Shown here piece after piece: positions 9,323 through 21,523 of a DNA stretch of 64,000 nucleotides. The notes under the pieces were generated by a model, which searched no databases, was not told the DNA's origin, and was given only the letters and a program-made list of their open reading frames with translations. The stretch comes from Turbatrix aceti (Eukaryota > Nematoda > Chromadorea > Rhabditida > Panagrolaimidae). Position 1 is the first letter of the stretch. The number at the start of each line of letters is the position of its first letter. The DNA is taken from positions 4,178,718-4,242,717 of the forward strand of contig OZ017768.1 of the NCBI GenBank assembly GCA_963969345.1, given 5' to 3'. A program made the translations under genes and the position numbers.

Positions 9323-12300
9323 TTATTGTTGGTTCATGTCATAGTAAATACCCTTCAATTCCATGAGCTCGTGGTGCGTTCCCGTTTCTGCGATTTCGCC
9401 GTCGACGATGACAATAATTCTGTCGACATTTCGAATCGAAGAAAGGCGATGCGCTACGAAAATGCAAGTACACTTTTTTCCCACTGTTTCCAGTGCTTTT
9501 TTGACCGCTTTTTCACTTCTCGCGTCGAGCGCCGCCGTTGCTTCGTCCATGAGCAAAATTTTAGGATCTCTAATAATGGCGCGTGCAATAGCGATGCGTT
9601 GTCTCTGTCCGCCCGAAAGTTGGGCTCCAAATTCGCCAACTTCTGTATCGTAGCCTTTAGGGAGGGTTTTGATGAAATCGTGAATCTGTGCCGTCTTGGC
9701 AGCCTTGATAACTTTGTCCATGGTGTACTCGTCTTCAGACAGACCGTATGCAATGTTTTGCTTGATTGTGAATGAGAAAAGACTGGGTTCCTGGGAAACA
9801 CTGACCATAACGCGATGCAGGTAGTTAGGATTGATGCTTCTGACGTTGTAGTGATCAATTAGGACCTCTCCGGATGTTGGAGTGTACATTCGCTGGCACA
9901 TGGCCAATACCGATGATTTTCCGCACCCAGAAGGGCCAACAATGGCAACTGAGTGTCCAGGGGCCACTTTGATATTTAGGTTTTTTAAAATAGGAACAAT
10001 GGGTCGGGAGGGGTACCGGAATGAGACATTTCGGAGTGTAACACTGCCCTCGAGCTTGGGACAGAGGCCCTCGTTTGAGAGGTTGTCCATATCGACAGCG
10101 GGCTCCGTGATGACCTCGAGAACGTTCTCCGCAGCGACCCTCGCTCTCGCGAAGTCGGACACGGAGGCTATGAGCTGAGAAATGAAATTCGCGCCGAATT
10201 GGGTGAGCAAAACCACTCTGATGTAGTCGAAAGGCGTGATCTCATTTGCCAGCATCATGTTCTTGCCGAAGTAGAGCGTAATAGCGATGAGAATATACGA
10301 AAAAGAAAATTGGCACGCAAATACGAACGCCGAGATGCAGGCCTGTCGCTTCATATTACTCTGCAGCGGGCGAAGAGCGCTGTAGAATACCTCTGCAAAG
10401 TGGGATTGCAGTGTGTATGCCTTGATCGTAGGCATGTTGGAGAGAACCATGGTTGCCAGGTTCGCGGCCTTTTTCTCCTCCTCGACCATGTTTTTCTGAC
10501 GTTTTCCAGTTTCGCGAAGTTCGATGTAACGGAACGTGAAAAATGCCGGAAACTGGAAACTGCAGATGAGCGCGAGTTCCCAGTTGATGAACAACGCGAT
10601 AGACACGGATACGATCGAGCAGACGAGAGCCGGCAACAGCAGATCCAGTTTGTCGCCGAGGATCCGGTTGAGACTCGCAGTGTCCGTGATGACCTTGTGC
10701 ACGATGCGACCCGGCGTATTCTCTTCCTCGTCGAAGTAAGCGGCTCCGTGGCGCAGGAGTTGCCGGAACATCTGACCTCTAAGGTAAATGCAGAACGAGT
10801 GACCGTACAGGGCGACTGCCAGGCGCTAAAAATAGTTTTTTTGTTAAATCGGGCCAATGAAACCCTCAAAGGTGTTTCAGGTGACATTTTTGGAAATTCT
10901 TCATAAAATTTTGCCAAAAAGTAGTTTTTATAATGAAAAGTTTTTATCGTAAAATTAATCTGTCTGAGACATGAGATGGCAAAGTTACGATCTTCTGAAG
11001 TCGCTTTTTTTTCAATTTTTGACGATTTTTGGCACGACGTAGCTAAAAAAACTACGGCATTTCCAAAGCCATGGTACGTATTGATTGATGTAATTTTTGA
11101 TGGAGAATCGTATAAAAATATGGGATTATCACCTTAAAAATGCCGAAAATCGATTTTAAAAAATGTCAGAATATCAACATCCTATATTTTTATATATTTT
11201 TTACATTCTCCATGAAAAGTCACGTCAATGAATATTTACCCTGGCTTTTGAAAGTGCCATAGTTTTTTTTAGCTACAACGTGCCAAAAATCGTCAAAAAG
11301 GGAAAAGAACGATTTTAGGTGATCGTAACTCTGCCAGATCATGCCTGAGGCAGGTGAATTTTACTGTAAAAACTTTTCGTAGTAAAAGCTACATTTTGGC
11401 AAAATTTTAAGAAGAATTTCCAAAATATCACGTGAAACTTTCTTTGCCAAACTCACCCCAACAGCCTCAAAAATGGTTTTTATGATGATAAGCGAAGAAT
11501 ATACAGCGGCGACGATGAGCACCTGCTGAGCCACCTGGTTCGTCGGCGCCATCGCGATCTGAAAGCAGGTTACAGAGTTTCAGGGGAATCGGAAGGGTCT
11601 ACAAACTTCGAGAACAGAAGCGACTTCAAAACAAACGAGCAGGAAGAGCACTCCGCGGAGCACCGTCACCGGGAGACTCGCGAACAGGTAAGTGTAGCCT
11701 GACTTGAAGTTTCCGATGAGTCGGAAGAGCGCGCGGAGATTTGTGGGTCTGCCTGCCATCTGAAAATTCCATGGATCAGTCAAAAATAAAAAAATCACCT
11801 GACTCACCTCTGCTTCCTCATCAAAGCTGGCTTTTGTCTCGACATGCGGCAACGGGGCTTCCATGACGTTGGTCTTGAAGCTCTTTGGCCTCTTTTTCGA
11901 CATGACCGGGAGCGCGAGTTTTTCTCCCTCCGTGCTGACTTTATACGACTTTCCGGCGGTTTTTTTGCTGCTTCCGAGCGATGAGCGTTCCCAGGTAACG
12001 CGATGTCCCGTGAAATCCGGCTTGTCGTGTTTGTGCAGGAGCTGGGCAACCGTCATGCTGTGCTTGTACCTGAACTTGGGGTCTTCTGCCGGGGCGGGTT
12101 CCTCCTTGAGCGAAGACACGTCCGCGTTCGCTTCCTCCTTGTCGACCTGTTGGTCCTCCCACATTTTGTGGAAGATGCTGTCCGGCTTGGCAATCAGCGC
12201 GTCCGGAGGACCGTTTTCAACGACCCGTCCATTTTCAAGGACAATAATTCGGTCCGAATTTCGGATAGTCGAGAGCCGATGGGCGATGGTGATTGTAGTC

Positions 12301-15300
12301 ACGTCCTGCGAAGCCGCATCGATAGCCTTCTGCACTTCGTGCTCGTGTTTCGTGTCGAGAGCCGACGTCGCTTCATCGAAGATCATGATTGAGGGATTTC
12401 GGATGACGGCTCGCGCAATTGCGACCCGCTGTTTTTGTCCGCCGGAAAGCTGGAGACCGCGTTCGCCGACGCGTGTCTGCATGCAGTCCGGGAGCGTGCT
12501 GATGAACTGCCAAGCCTCCGCGCGACGCGCCGCGTCGTTGATCTCGCCCTGCGTCGCTTCGAGGCGGCCGTAGCGGATGTTATCGCTGATGGTGCCGTCG
12601 AAGAGCACGGGCTCCTGGGAAACGAGTCCGACTTCTGATCTCACGTCGTTCGGGTTCATGAGACGGATGTCGATGCCGTCCATCATTATCTGAAATAAAT
12701 ATTTTGGGTTCACCCAGTGAAAAAAATTTCTGTTAGAATACATTTTTATATTTTTTGAAAGAAATTCGAACAAAAATGTACGAATTTCTTACAAAAATTG
12801 AAATTTATACAAAAATGTAAGAATTTTTTACAAAAAATGTAAAAATTTCTTACAAACTATTTTATTCTTACGAGAAAGTATGAATTTCCTAGAAAAAATA
12901 AAATTTATACAAAAATGTAAAATTAAAAAAAAAATCTTACAAAATATAACAATTTTTTACAAAACAATAAAATTTTTACAAAAAAAAATAAAAAGTTGCT
13001 TACAAAAAATGAAATGTAAGAATTTCTCCCAAAAATGAAAGTTTCACAAAAATTACACTTACAAAAATTTTAAAATTTTGTTAAAAGAAATTTTTGACAA
13101 AAAACTAAAGTTTTACAAAAATGTAAGAATTGTTTACAAAAAGTTGGAAAAATGTATTCTAAAAGGCATTGTTTTGCATTTTCTTCAGTGCCTGAAGTTT
13201 TAGGAGATAAAAAGTACTCACGGTGCCGGAGCAAGGATCGTAGAACCTGAGCAGGAGCGCGGTGAGCGTAGACTTGCCCGAACCACTGGACCCGACGACT
13301 GCAATGTGCTCGCCAGGCTTGATGTCCAAATTCAACCCCTTGAGCACTCTGACATCCGGTCGACTGGGGTACGAAAAATTGACATCCTTGAAAGTGATCC
13401 CACCATGGCCCTTGGGGATAGGCTTTTTGATCTCCTCCATGACCCGGGAGAGACCGTCTTCGACGGGCTTCACGCTATATCCCCGCTTCGGGGCAAATGC
13501 CGTCCTCTGAAGCCTGTCGTTTTCGATGGTGGGCGCCTCGTTGAGCATGCCAAACATCTCCTCGGCGTTCTGCGTGGCTGTCGACACGCCATTGACGTGG
13601 AAGCCGATGGAGATGGACGTGACGCACATGTAGAGCATGTTGATCGCCAGCGCGACCAGTTGGCCGGGATTCTCGCTGCCGACGCGCCACATGCCATAGC
13701 AGAGGGCGAGCGTGAAGATGAACTCGGTGAGGAAGATCTGCGCGAGAGCGTCGTACACGGATGACGCTCTCAGCCGTTCCTCGGTCATCCGGTTGTGCTC
13801 GCTGGCGATTTTGTCGAATCTGAAACGGGCGTTTTAAAATATCGTGCGGCAAAAAAAAATTTGAAAATATTTTTTTCAAAAAATGCGTTTTGTTAGTTTT
13901 TTTTGTATTTTTTCTAATTTTTAAAAGTATTTTTTTCAAATTTTTTTCAGTATTTTTTGTTACTTTCTATGAAATGTAAAAAAAATCTTTCACATTTTTA
14001 CAACTTTTTTGTTTTGAACAAAAATTTTGTTAAAAATTTGGTTTACAAAAACAAAACACAGAATTTTTTTTAGCCTGCCAAAAAAAATTCGTAGGTATTT
14101 TTTTCAAAAAAAGCGTTTTGTCATTTTTTTGTTTTTTCGTTTATCACCCATTTTTTTACTTTCGAACAAAAAAACACATTTTTTTGCATTTGGAACAAGA
14201 ATTTTGATCAGAATTCGGTAACATTTTGCAAAATTTTTTTTGTGTTTAAAATTTAGGCATAAAATTTTAGTTCTGTTTTATCCGGGTCCAACTCACTTGT
14301 AAATCGTGTGCCGCTGCGCGGAGAAGGCAATGACCGTCCGGATGCTCTGGAACGTCTCCAGCACGAGGTTTGTCATTTTATTGTGCAGTGCCATCTCGTC
14401 ATCCAGTGTTTTGCAAAACCACTAAAAAGCCCCAGATTTCACGTTTGTTTGTTGTTCAAAAAAAAGGTTACCAACCTTGGAAAAAATCATACGCGTGCCG
14501 ATGAGAATGGGCAGGCTGCTGAACATGACGAGGGTCACCTCCCACTGGATGTAGAAGCACACGCTCAGGCAGACTGCCAGGTAGGACGAGATGAAGATGA
14601 CCATCGGCAGGTGATCTGCGATGCCCTGGTAAATTGTGTCTGCGTGGCTGAAAAAAACAAACATAAATAAATACATAAAAAATGCTTACAACCAAGTTTG
14701 AAAAATTATTTTTTATACTAAATGAACTAAAAAACACCAAAATAAGGAAATTAGTGAATTTTGAACATGAAATACTCAAAATTTATAAAAATAGTGAATT
14801 TTATCCCAAAAAATGTACATTTTCTTCAAAAAAGTCTCGACTCTTTGGAATCGACTCTTTTGAAAAAAATGTCAACTTCTATCGACTCTGAGTCAACTCG
14901 GGAGTCGATGGAACACTGCTTCATGCAGGTAAAAATGTGCCGTCAGGCGACTTACTCATGAAGCATACTGGCGACCTGGCCTGAATGTTTGCACTCCAGC
15001 CACGCAACATCCATGCTCAGGAGCTTGCAGATGTACGCTTTTCGCACGCGGAAGACCTGCCTGATTCCCGAGAATTCCCAAACCAGACGCTGGAAAAATG
15101 CCGCAAAAAATGTAGCAAACGAGAGCGCAAGCATGGACGCGACAACCGGCGTCGCCGATTGATTGAAACTCTGATCGATTTCCATGGACGAATTCGCGAC
15201 CCGGTAGATCTCGTGTCTCGGCTCGTCCGTTAGATTCAGCTTGATTTCCTCTCGCCGGATTGCAAAAGTCACAAAATCGCCCATGATAAGCCAGACAAAA

Positions 15301-15992
15301 GGCGGGAGTCCCGACTGGATAAGTGCCAATGCAGTTCCCAAAATCATGAGGTGAATATCTGTCGTGTCCGCAAAAGCGTAGAGCGTGCTCAGGCCGTAGA
15401 AGAAGGGCTTTTTCTTCTTCTTCTCGCTAGGCGGCTTCTTTTCATCGTCCAGGGGTTTTTTCTGCGGATCGATGGAAGTTGTCCTGGATCGTTGAGGGAT
15501 GCCGCCGTCCTTCGAGCCGCGCTTCGATCGGGAGCCTCTCCGGTGGCCGCTCGCTCTCGAGCCACGGCGTTCCGCTCTGGATTCCCGGCGTTCGGCCCGG
15601 GATTCTCGGTGTTCGGCTCTCGAAGGTCGGCGGTCGCTGGCTTTTGAACCCCGGCGTTCGGTGTTTGCTCCGCCGTTTGGCAGGGCATCGGACGGGGCGA
15701 GGGATTCTCGTCTGCTGTCATCGGATTTTGAGGTCTTGGAGCGACGACGACCGCCGGTGGAGGCACTTGTGCTGCTCCGCTTCATTCGGGGCTTTTCCAG
15801 GTGGTTTTTGTCGTGTTTTTCGGGGTCTGTGGATTTCTTTTCTGGTTTTTCTGAATCTGCGATCTTCTTTTCTGGTTTTTCGGGATCAGCGGCCTTTTTT
15901 TCGGGAACATCCTTGCCCTGGGCTTGGCCCTGATCGACGGGCTCATCGGATTTGTTGGTTGGCAACTTTGGATCAGCGTCGTCTGGAGCCAT
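9323..15992 (-). CDS. ABCB full transporter (P-glycoprotein)
   Basis: Eight exons in phase: 15992-14956, 14647-14476, 14421-14297, 13819-13222, 12689-11808, 11759-11607, 11558-11457 and 10825-9323, giving 1523 residues. The order is membrane domain 1, NBD1, linker, membrane domain 2, NBD2. NBD1 has GSSGSGKST, the Q-loop VSQEP, LSGGQKQR, IMIFDEATSALD and AHRLST. NBD2 has GPSGCGKSS, VSQEP, LSGGQRQR, ILLMDEATAALD and AHRLSS. Both ATP sites look intact, so it should be an active exporter of hydrophobic compounds in the plasma membrane. The first ~195 residues are an unusual disordered extension with EKPEKK(x)-type and SRAERR-type repeats. An acceptor ends 21 bases before the ATG. The 48-base intron between exons 5 and 6 is in frame and stop-free. 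Which worm PGP it matches cannot be told. Confidence 0.95.
10874..11438. mobile_element. Fold-back (MITE-like) element in ABCB intron 7
   Basis: The two halves are inverted copies. The left end GTTTCAGGTGACATTTTTGG matches the reverse complement of the right end GTTTCACGTGATATTTTGG, and matching continues inward through GGCAAAGTTACGATC versus GGCAGAGTTACGATC. The arms span roughly 280 bases each. A diverged copy lies at about 19244-19690. No ORF is present, so it is non-autonomous. I could not define a target-site duplication. Confidence 0.75.
12690..13221. repeat. AT-rich degenerate tandem repeat filling ABCB intron 4
   Basis: The intron consists largely of reiterated variants of acaaaaatgtaagaattt. 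It carries no coding potential and probably arose by local slippage. Confidence 0.55.
14834..14918. repeat. Fragment of the gactc-rich hAT-like element family
   Basis: It lies in ABCB intron 1. It has several cgactct words and ends in ggaacactg, the same terminus as the complete element at 21901-22296. Only one end is visible, so this is a truncated or decayed copy. Confidence 0.5.
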
Positions 15993-17307
15993 GGCAAGGG
16001 GGCTCTGTGGGTCCTGCAACGATAAAATGAAAAAAAATGTACTTTGCAAAAAGGTGAAAACACGATTATAGTCCCATACTCCAAGTTTTGGGTTGAAGTG
16101 ACACAAAATAAAGCAAAAAAGCGGTTGCACGCGGCAGAAGAGCGGAAGAGATCGCAAATGCGTTAATCAAATGAAACGCATGCTACCAGGTTTGATCAAC
16201 GCTTGTCCGTGTCCTTGTCCGTTTCTGATTCAACATCGCAAATTGGGGTTTTAAGCAAGTCAAACAAAGTGACGGGCGGTCTGCCAGCAAAGGTAGCCTG
16301 CCCGGCCGTGTTCGTTTTGAAAAGAAAAGAAAGAAAAAACCGAAAAGCTGCCACCGAGCAAACAAACAAACAAACATTATCCCTCCTTTTCCTTCTCCAG
16401 ACGTTCCGTGAGGTGATGACCGTCTGGAAAAGGACCGTGACGTCTCGAGACTGTTCTGACGCATGGCGCATGCGCCAGACAGTTCCGACGGTCAGAACCA
16501 AACAGTACAGCAATTAATTAAATAGTAATTAACTCCTGAAGATAGCTCACGTGCATGTGCACGAACTGCCTCGAGATGAGATCGATTGCACGGGGGCCCT
16601 TGGTCTTGGCCCGGGCCCGGGTCTAACAAGGTGGGGAGGGGGTGGGGTAAAAGAAGGAGCTACCAGGTAGCGCCAGGTAATACATATTTGTAATCGATGA
16701 TGAGTTAGTTATTTATAATATTTAATTTTTGGCGCACCTTCACCTCTACAAACAGGATTCGTAGCAGGTTCCACTTTTAAGAACTAAGAAATAAGAAATG
16801 AGAAGTTATCATTTAAATTGGCGCTGATAGACCCCGCGCAGCCGGCCAAAGCCCCCCGATTGGGTTGATTGTGCAATGCGCGAATCGACTCGATAGCTCC
16901 TTGTTGCTTTTTTGACATTGCGTAAATTTACAAAACGGGTCGACAGCGATAGGGGTGGTGTATAGAACAACAAGATAGTTTTGCGGTTCGTGGTTATCGA
17001 TAGAAACCGCCGGTGATAGCGATCTTTGATGAAAGCGTCGTCATCATGAGTCGGGTCGTGAACGAAGACGCGATGCGATGCGGTTCAATGTCTCTTTTTT
17101 TTTTGTTGCTACGCGGGGATGTGCACTACATACCTGCCTCGAAAGTGATAGGGTTGGTAATGGTGATGAATCGCGCGGTCTACAAAGTATAGGATTCAAA
17201 ATACACGAAGAAGAAGCTTCCGCAGGGTCCTGTAGGTGCACCGATCGTTCGATGCTCATGACCGTCTTTTTTTTCGTACTTTGCTCCAGGTTCTTTCTGA
17301 TTCCCGC

Positions 17308-17338
17308 GATCGTGGTCGTGATCGTGGTCGTGGTCGCG
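17308..17338. repeat. CGTGGT hexamer-type minisatellite
   Basis: Alternating gatcgtggtcgt units. Short and non-coding. Confidence 0.6.
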
Positions 17339-17476
17339 TTCGGTCGCGTACTCTGGCGAAGATTTTTTGCCTTGTTTTAATTTTTTCATTCCTAATCAAT
17401 TTACAAACAAACAGGCAAACCCTTGTTTAAACGTATGTACACAGACACAAAAAAAAGTTGCTCAAGCAGATCAAAT

Positions 17477-17482
17477 TTTATT
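17477..17482 (-). terminator. Poly(A) signal for transthyretin-like gene A
   Basis: AATAAA on the minus strand, about 30 bases after the stop at 17513. Confidence 0.5.
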
Positions 17483-17512
17483 AAGACTCACAAAAAGGTA
17501 CACATACTTACT

Positions 17513-17993
17513 TCAACAGTCGTTTTCGAAAACAACTTCTTGGCCGTCCAACTTTCCGCCGTAGCCACCAAATACGTAGGAATCTCGACTGCCGTAGCAG
17601 GGAGTTATAAACTTGACATAGAGCTCCATGCTTCCGGGTCCACCGTCTCTTTCGTAGAAATCGACGTCAAAGTACCCTTTTTCCTGATTTCTCCCTTTTA
17701 CTGGAAGATACGTCAGGAAATCATCGCCCCCATTCAGGAAGGAATCCGCCTCCCAGAGCTCCATGGTTGTTCCGTGATCTATGTGAGAACACTTGCATCG
17801 GACGCGAATCCGCATCTTGATATCCCCATCCGGGTATGTGGACCAATCGTCGCCGACTAAAAAAAAGAAAGCATAAAAACGAATAATAACGGATGCATTT
17901 TTCGGTAAAATTGAACTTACTTTTGAACCACCGACCAGCTTTGACAGAGGAAATCAGAAGGCACAGGAAAACGAATTGACATGCGAGGAGCAT
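17513..17993 (-). CDS. Secreted transthyretin-like protein A
   Basis: Exon 1 (17993-17921) encodes a signal peptide (MLLACQFVFLCLLISSVKAG). Exon 2 (17856-17513) encodes the mature domain. The single intron is phase 1, as in its three neighbours. The domain pattern is VRCKC, MELWE, NGGDD, GYFDV, LYVKF, PC, FGGY and EVVF...C. This fits the beta-sandwich layout of nematode transthyretin-like proteins (VxGxLxC, LWExD, DDLL, GxFxL, LxIYHDC, terminal Cys), but it is divergent. Such proteins are secreted; some C. elegans members bind exposed phosphatidylserine, but no ligand can be inferred here. This copy lacks the LGT after NGGDD that the others have. It is the first of four tandem copies. Confidence 0.65.
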
Positions 17994-18524
17994 CGTTTCT
18001 GCCGGTCGCGGTAGCGGATGTTTCGTTTCGAGTGGCAAGCTTTGGGTGCAGGAAGGCGATAAATGCTCGATCAGAGGGAAATATTTATGGAAATTTTACT
18101 GATTGTTGTAGACCCACTTATGTTTCCCAATTCAATCTGACGTGTTTTTTGAAAAGCAAAAGCTGTGCTCAATCAGGTTTATCGTTTTTGGCGAATTGCA
18201 TGAATGCATGCAAAGTTTTGCATACTCAAATCCGAAAATTTTTGGTACCCGACACAAAACACAAAATTTTCAAATTCCGAAATTTTGTGTACCAAAAAAA
18301 AAGTTATAAAGTTAATTGAAAGACAAAAATATGGGTTTTAGAAATTTTTTGGGAAATTTTTAGTTTCGTAACTTTTTTTTAGAAATTTTTGTAAGGATTA
18401 TTTTAAATAGTAAAATATGTATTAATTTTTTAACTAATGTTTTTTTGCCATTAAAAAAATGTTTTTCTGTTGCGGCCCGTTTTCTGGCATATTCGGAGCA
18501 TATTTACGATTTTATCATCTTTAA

Positions 18525-19077
18525 TTACAAATCATCATCATAAAACAATTGCTTCCACGTCCGACATCCCAGACCAAAGACAACTCTCTTGCCATACAGT
18601 GGAAGATTGCCGTAGCCTCCAAATGAATAAGATTCTCTGTTTGGGGAGAAGCAGGGGACATTGAACTTGGCATACAGCTCCAGATCCGTGTTCATGCCGG
18701 CATCCTCGTTGTACGCGTGGACGTCAAAGTATCCTCTATTCGGTCCGGTTATGGTTATTTTATACGTTCCCAGATAATCGTCTCCGCCGTTGAGGAAATC
18801 GTCATACTCCCAGAGCTCCATCGTTGTTTTGGGATTTATGTTAAAACATAGGCATCGGATGCGAACGCGCATTTTGACTTCGCCACCTCGATGATAGGAC
18901 CAATCTTCGCCGACTAAAAAAGGGCATAAAAAAAATTTTACAGCGTTTTTTACCGTAAAAAATGAACTTACGGTGGAAATAATGATTGCGCCATCGACCG
19001 TAAGAACCGGCGAATGGACCGGCCTCAGCGACGGGTAGGATAAGGCACAAAACGGCGAATCTGCAGACAAAGAGCAT
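18525..19077 (-). CDS. Secreted transthyretin-like protein B
   Basis: Exons 19077-18972 and 18913-18525. The signal peptide is MLFVCRFAVLCLILPVAEAG. The mature domain keeps VRIRCLC, TTMELWEYDDFLNGGDDYLG, GYFDVHAYNED, LELYAKF, PC, YSFGGY and VVFGLGC. It has the longest exon 1 and a C-terminal extension (RTWKQLFYDDDL) absent from copies A and D. The intron has the same position and phase as in the other copies. The role of the family is as for copy A; the assignment is by pattern only. Confidence 0.65.
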
Positions 19078-19243
19078 CGTTTGTTGGTCGTGAAAGTTTC
19101 GAGTGACACGCCTTTTTTTGGGGAACACAATAAAAAACCGATCAAAGCGAAATATGGAAATTTGATTGCGGTATTCGGGCCAAATTCAGTCTGACGTGTG
19201 TTTTGGATGGAAAAATCTGTGATCAATCAGGTTTACAAAAAAT

Positions 19244-19690
19244 TTTTTGTGACATTTGGAAATTTTTCATGAAATTTATCAAAAAAATAGGATTTACTTG
19301 ATACCGTAAAATTAATCTGTCTGAGACATGATCTGGCAAAGTTACATACGATCACCGGAAATCGCGTTTTTGCCATTTTTGACGATTTTTGGCACGTTGT
19401 AGCTAAAAAACTGCGGCATTTCCAAAACATGGGTACACATTGATCGACGTAATTTTTGATGGGGAATCTGATAAAAAATATAAAAATATAGGGGGCTCAC
19501 CTTAAAAAATTCCGAAAGTCGCATTTAATAAAGAATCATAATGGCAACATTTTTTTTGGCAGTTTTCAAGGTGAAAACCCTATGTTTTATTATTTTTATC
19601 GGATTCTCCATGAAAAACTACGTCGATTAATGTGTTCGGAAATTTCGTAGTTTTTTAGTTTTTAGTTATGACGTCAAAAATGACAAAAAC
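19244..19690. mobile_element. Second, truncated copy of the fold-back element
   Basis: It shares words and order with 10874-11438, for example taaaattaatctgtctgaga, then catg(a)tctggcaaagttac, then gacgatttttggcacg and tgtagctaaaaaactg. The right arm is shorter and more diverged. It sits between transthyretin-like genes B and C. Confidence 0.65.
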
Positions 19691-19770
19691 GCGAGTCTAG
19701 GCCAATTCTCAAATACAATCATCTTTATTCCCACAACCTGCTTGCCACGACGAACCCTGCGGAATAAAAT

Positions 19771-20248
19771 CTACCATGAACCTGCTTGCCACGACGAACA
19801 TCCTTCGCTGAAGACAACTTCTTTGGCATCCAGAGCAAAACCATAGTAGCCACCGAACGTGTATGATTCTTCATGGGTATTGCAGGGTTTTTCAAATTTG
19901 ACGTACAACTCCAAATTTCCAGGACCGCCGTCCCAATCATTTGCATGGACGTCAAAATAACCTTTGTTAAAACTTGATTTGGTAAAATTGAACGTTCCCA
20001 GGTAGTCGTCGCCTCCGTTTGTGTCATGATCGTATTCCCAGAGTTCCATGGTTATATCGGGATTTATCGCGGAACACTGGCACCGGACAGAAATTCTCAT
20101 ATCGATGTTGCCTTCTGCGTGTTCGGTCCACAGTTCGCCGACTGAAAAAAATTGAAAACAATAAACGGCAAAAAAACTTACTTTGAACATCAGCGATCAC
20201 AATGGGGAGCAGAAGGCACAATCCGACGAATCGGCAGACAAAGAGCAT
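19771..20248 (-). CDS. Secreted transthyretin-like protein C
   Basis: Exons 20248-20182 (signal peptide MLFVCRFVGLCLLLPIVIAD) and 20141-19771. The mature domain has VRCQC, MELWEYD, NGGDDYLGTF, GYFDVHANDWDGG, LELYVKF, PC, YTFGGY, LDAKEVVF and GC. It is closest to copy D (shared FNKG, NDWDGG and LDAKEVVF). The C-terminus (SSWQAGSW) is encoded next to a short duplicated sequence, cctgcttgccacgacgaac, which occurs twice between 19737 and 19800 and suggests recent slippage at the 3' end. Confidence 0.65.
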
Positions 20249-21029
20249 CGTCTGCTGTTCTCGAAAGTTTCAAATGACACGTCTTGCGTTGAAAAAGCAG
20301 ATCAGATAGTGCTGAGCCAAAAGACAGATTGATAATACGAGTCAACTGATTTATTGTACGTTCAACAGTATTTATATGCAAAAACACAACGTGAAGTCGA
20401 CGTGTTTTTTCGGGGCACACGTCGATCCTTTTTGGACGTGTACCACGTGTCCTATCCTTTTCTAGGGAGCCATTAATATTAATATTTCTCCTTTCCGTGG
20501 GGCACTTATTATTCATAATAAATAAATATTTATTATTTGATTATGGGCTACATTCCTTGGGGTGGCTATAAAAAAGAAATATGGAAAATTTTAAATTTTG
20601 GCAGGTGTAACGGATTGTTTCCGGCAGAAAGCGTAAATATTTGCAGTCCATTTTTTGGTAATTTTTATGCAAAAAATCTATTTTTAATTAAAAAAAGAAA
20701 ACATGAATATTTTAATTTTTTGTTAATTAATTTATTCTTATTTTAATTTTATCTTTTATTTTTTTATAATTTCTTTACTTATTTTTTTTTATTTTGTTTT
20801 GTTTTGTTTTCTTAGCAATTTAAAAAAAAAATTTTGTTTAAAAATTGTATTTTTATTTTATTTGAAAATATTCAAGCATATCCAGGCCCATTTTATACCC
20901 CGATTTTGCCGTCATCCCATAAAGAATTCCCCATTATTTTTTTTCTATCAAGTTATCCAAAATTTATCACGATGTTATCATGCTTGTATCATTTATCTCC
21001 AAAAAAAATCCACTATCAATCAGATCGAT
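20249..21029. other. AT-rich spacer between transthyretin-like genes C and D
   Basis: A TATTTAT-rich stretch with poly-T runs. No exon or RNA gene is seen. It presumably contains the promoter of gene C at its left end. Confidence 0.4.
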
Positions 21030-21523
21030 TTAGTTGTCACTTACGTGCCCCGACGCACATCCTTTGTGAAAGACAACTTCCTTGGCATCCAGGGGAAGGT
21101 TATCGTAGCCCCCGAAAGTGTAGGATTCTTTTTTCTCCCAGCAGGGTTCGTCAAACTTGGCAAACAGCTCCAGACCTCCGTAGCCGCCGTCCCAATCGTT
21201 CGTATGGACTTCAAAGAATCCCTTATTAAAACCCTGTGGGGTTGCTTTGTAAGTTCCCAGATGATCGTCACCGCCATTTGGGAAGGTGTCGATCTCCCAG
21301 AGTTCCATTTTTGCATGTGGATTTACGGCGGAACACAGACACCGGAAGGAAATTTTCATATTGATGTCGCCATCCGGGTGATCGGACCACTTTCCGCCAA
21401 CTGAAAAACATTGGAAAATTCCAATTTGCTATTTTTGACAAAAAAAAGCTTACGGTGGGTAACACCAGCGATCGCAACGCGGAGCAGAATGCACAAGACG
21501 ACGAATCGGCAGACAAATTGCAT
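21030..21523 (-). CDS. Secreted transthyretin-like protein D
   Basis: Exons 21523-21454 (signal peptide MQFVCRFVVLCILLRVAIAG) and 21400-21030. The mature domain has KISFRCLC, MELWEIDTFPNGGDDHLG, GFFEVHTNDWDGG, LELFAKFDEPC, YTFGGY, LPLDAKEVVF and a final Cys. An upstream in-frame ATG exists, but the chosen start begins the hydrophobic leader directly. It is the most upstream of the four copies. Confidence 0.65.

Larger units (their letters stand above)
16014..17512. other. Intergenic region upstream of the ABCB gene
   Basis: No convincing exon was found. It contains a GC palindrome (gggcccttggtcttggcccg near 16591) and AT-rich stretches, and probably holds the ABCB promoter. A cgtggt-type short repeat lies at 17308-17338. 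Confidence 0.4.

Noticed and set aside
10199..10906. 235-codon plus-strand open frame
   Set aside because: Antisense shadow of the final ABCB exon, whose minus-strand frame has every ABC motif.
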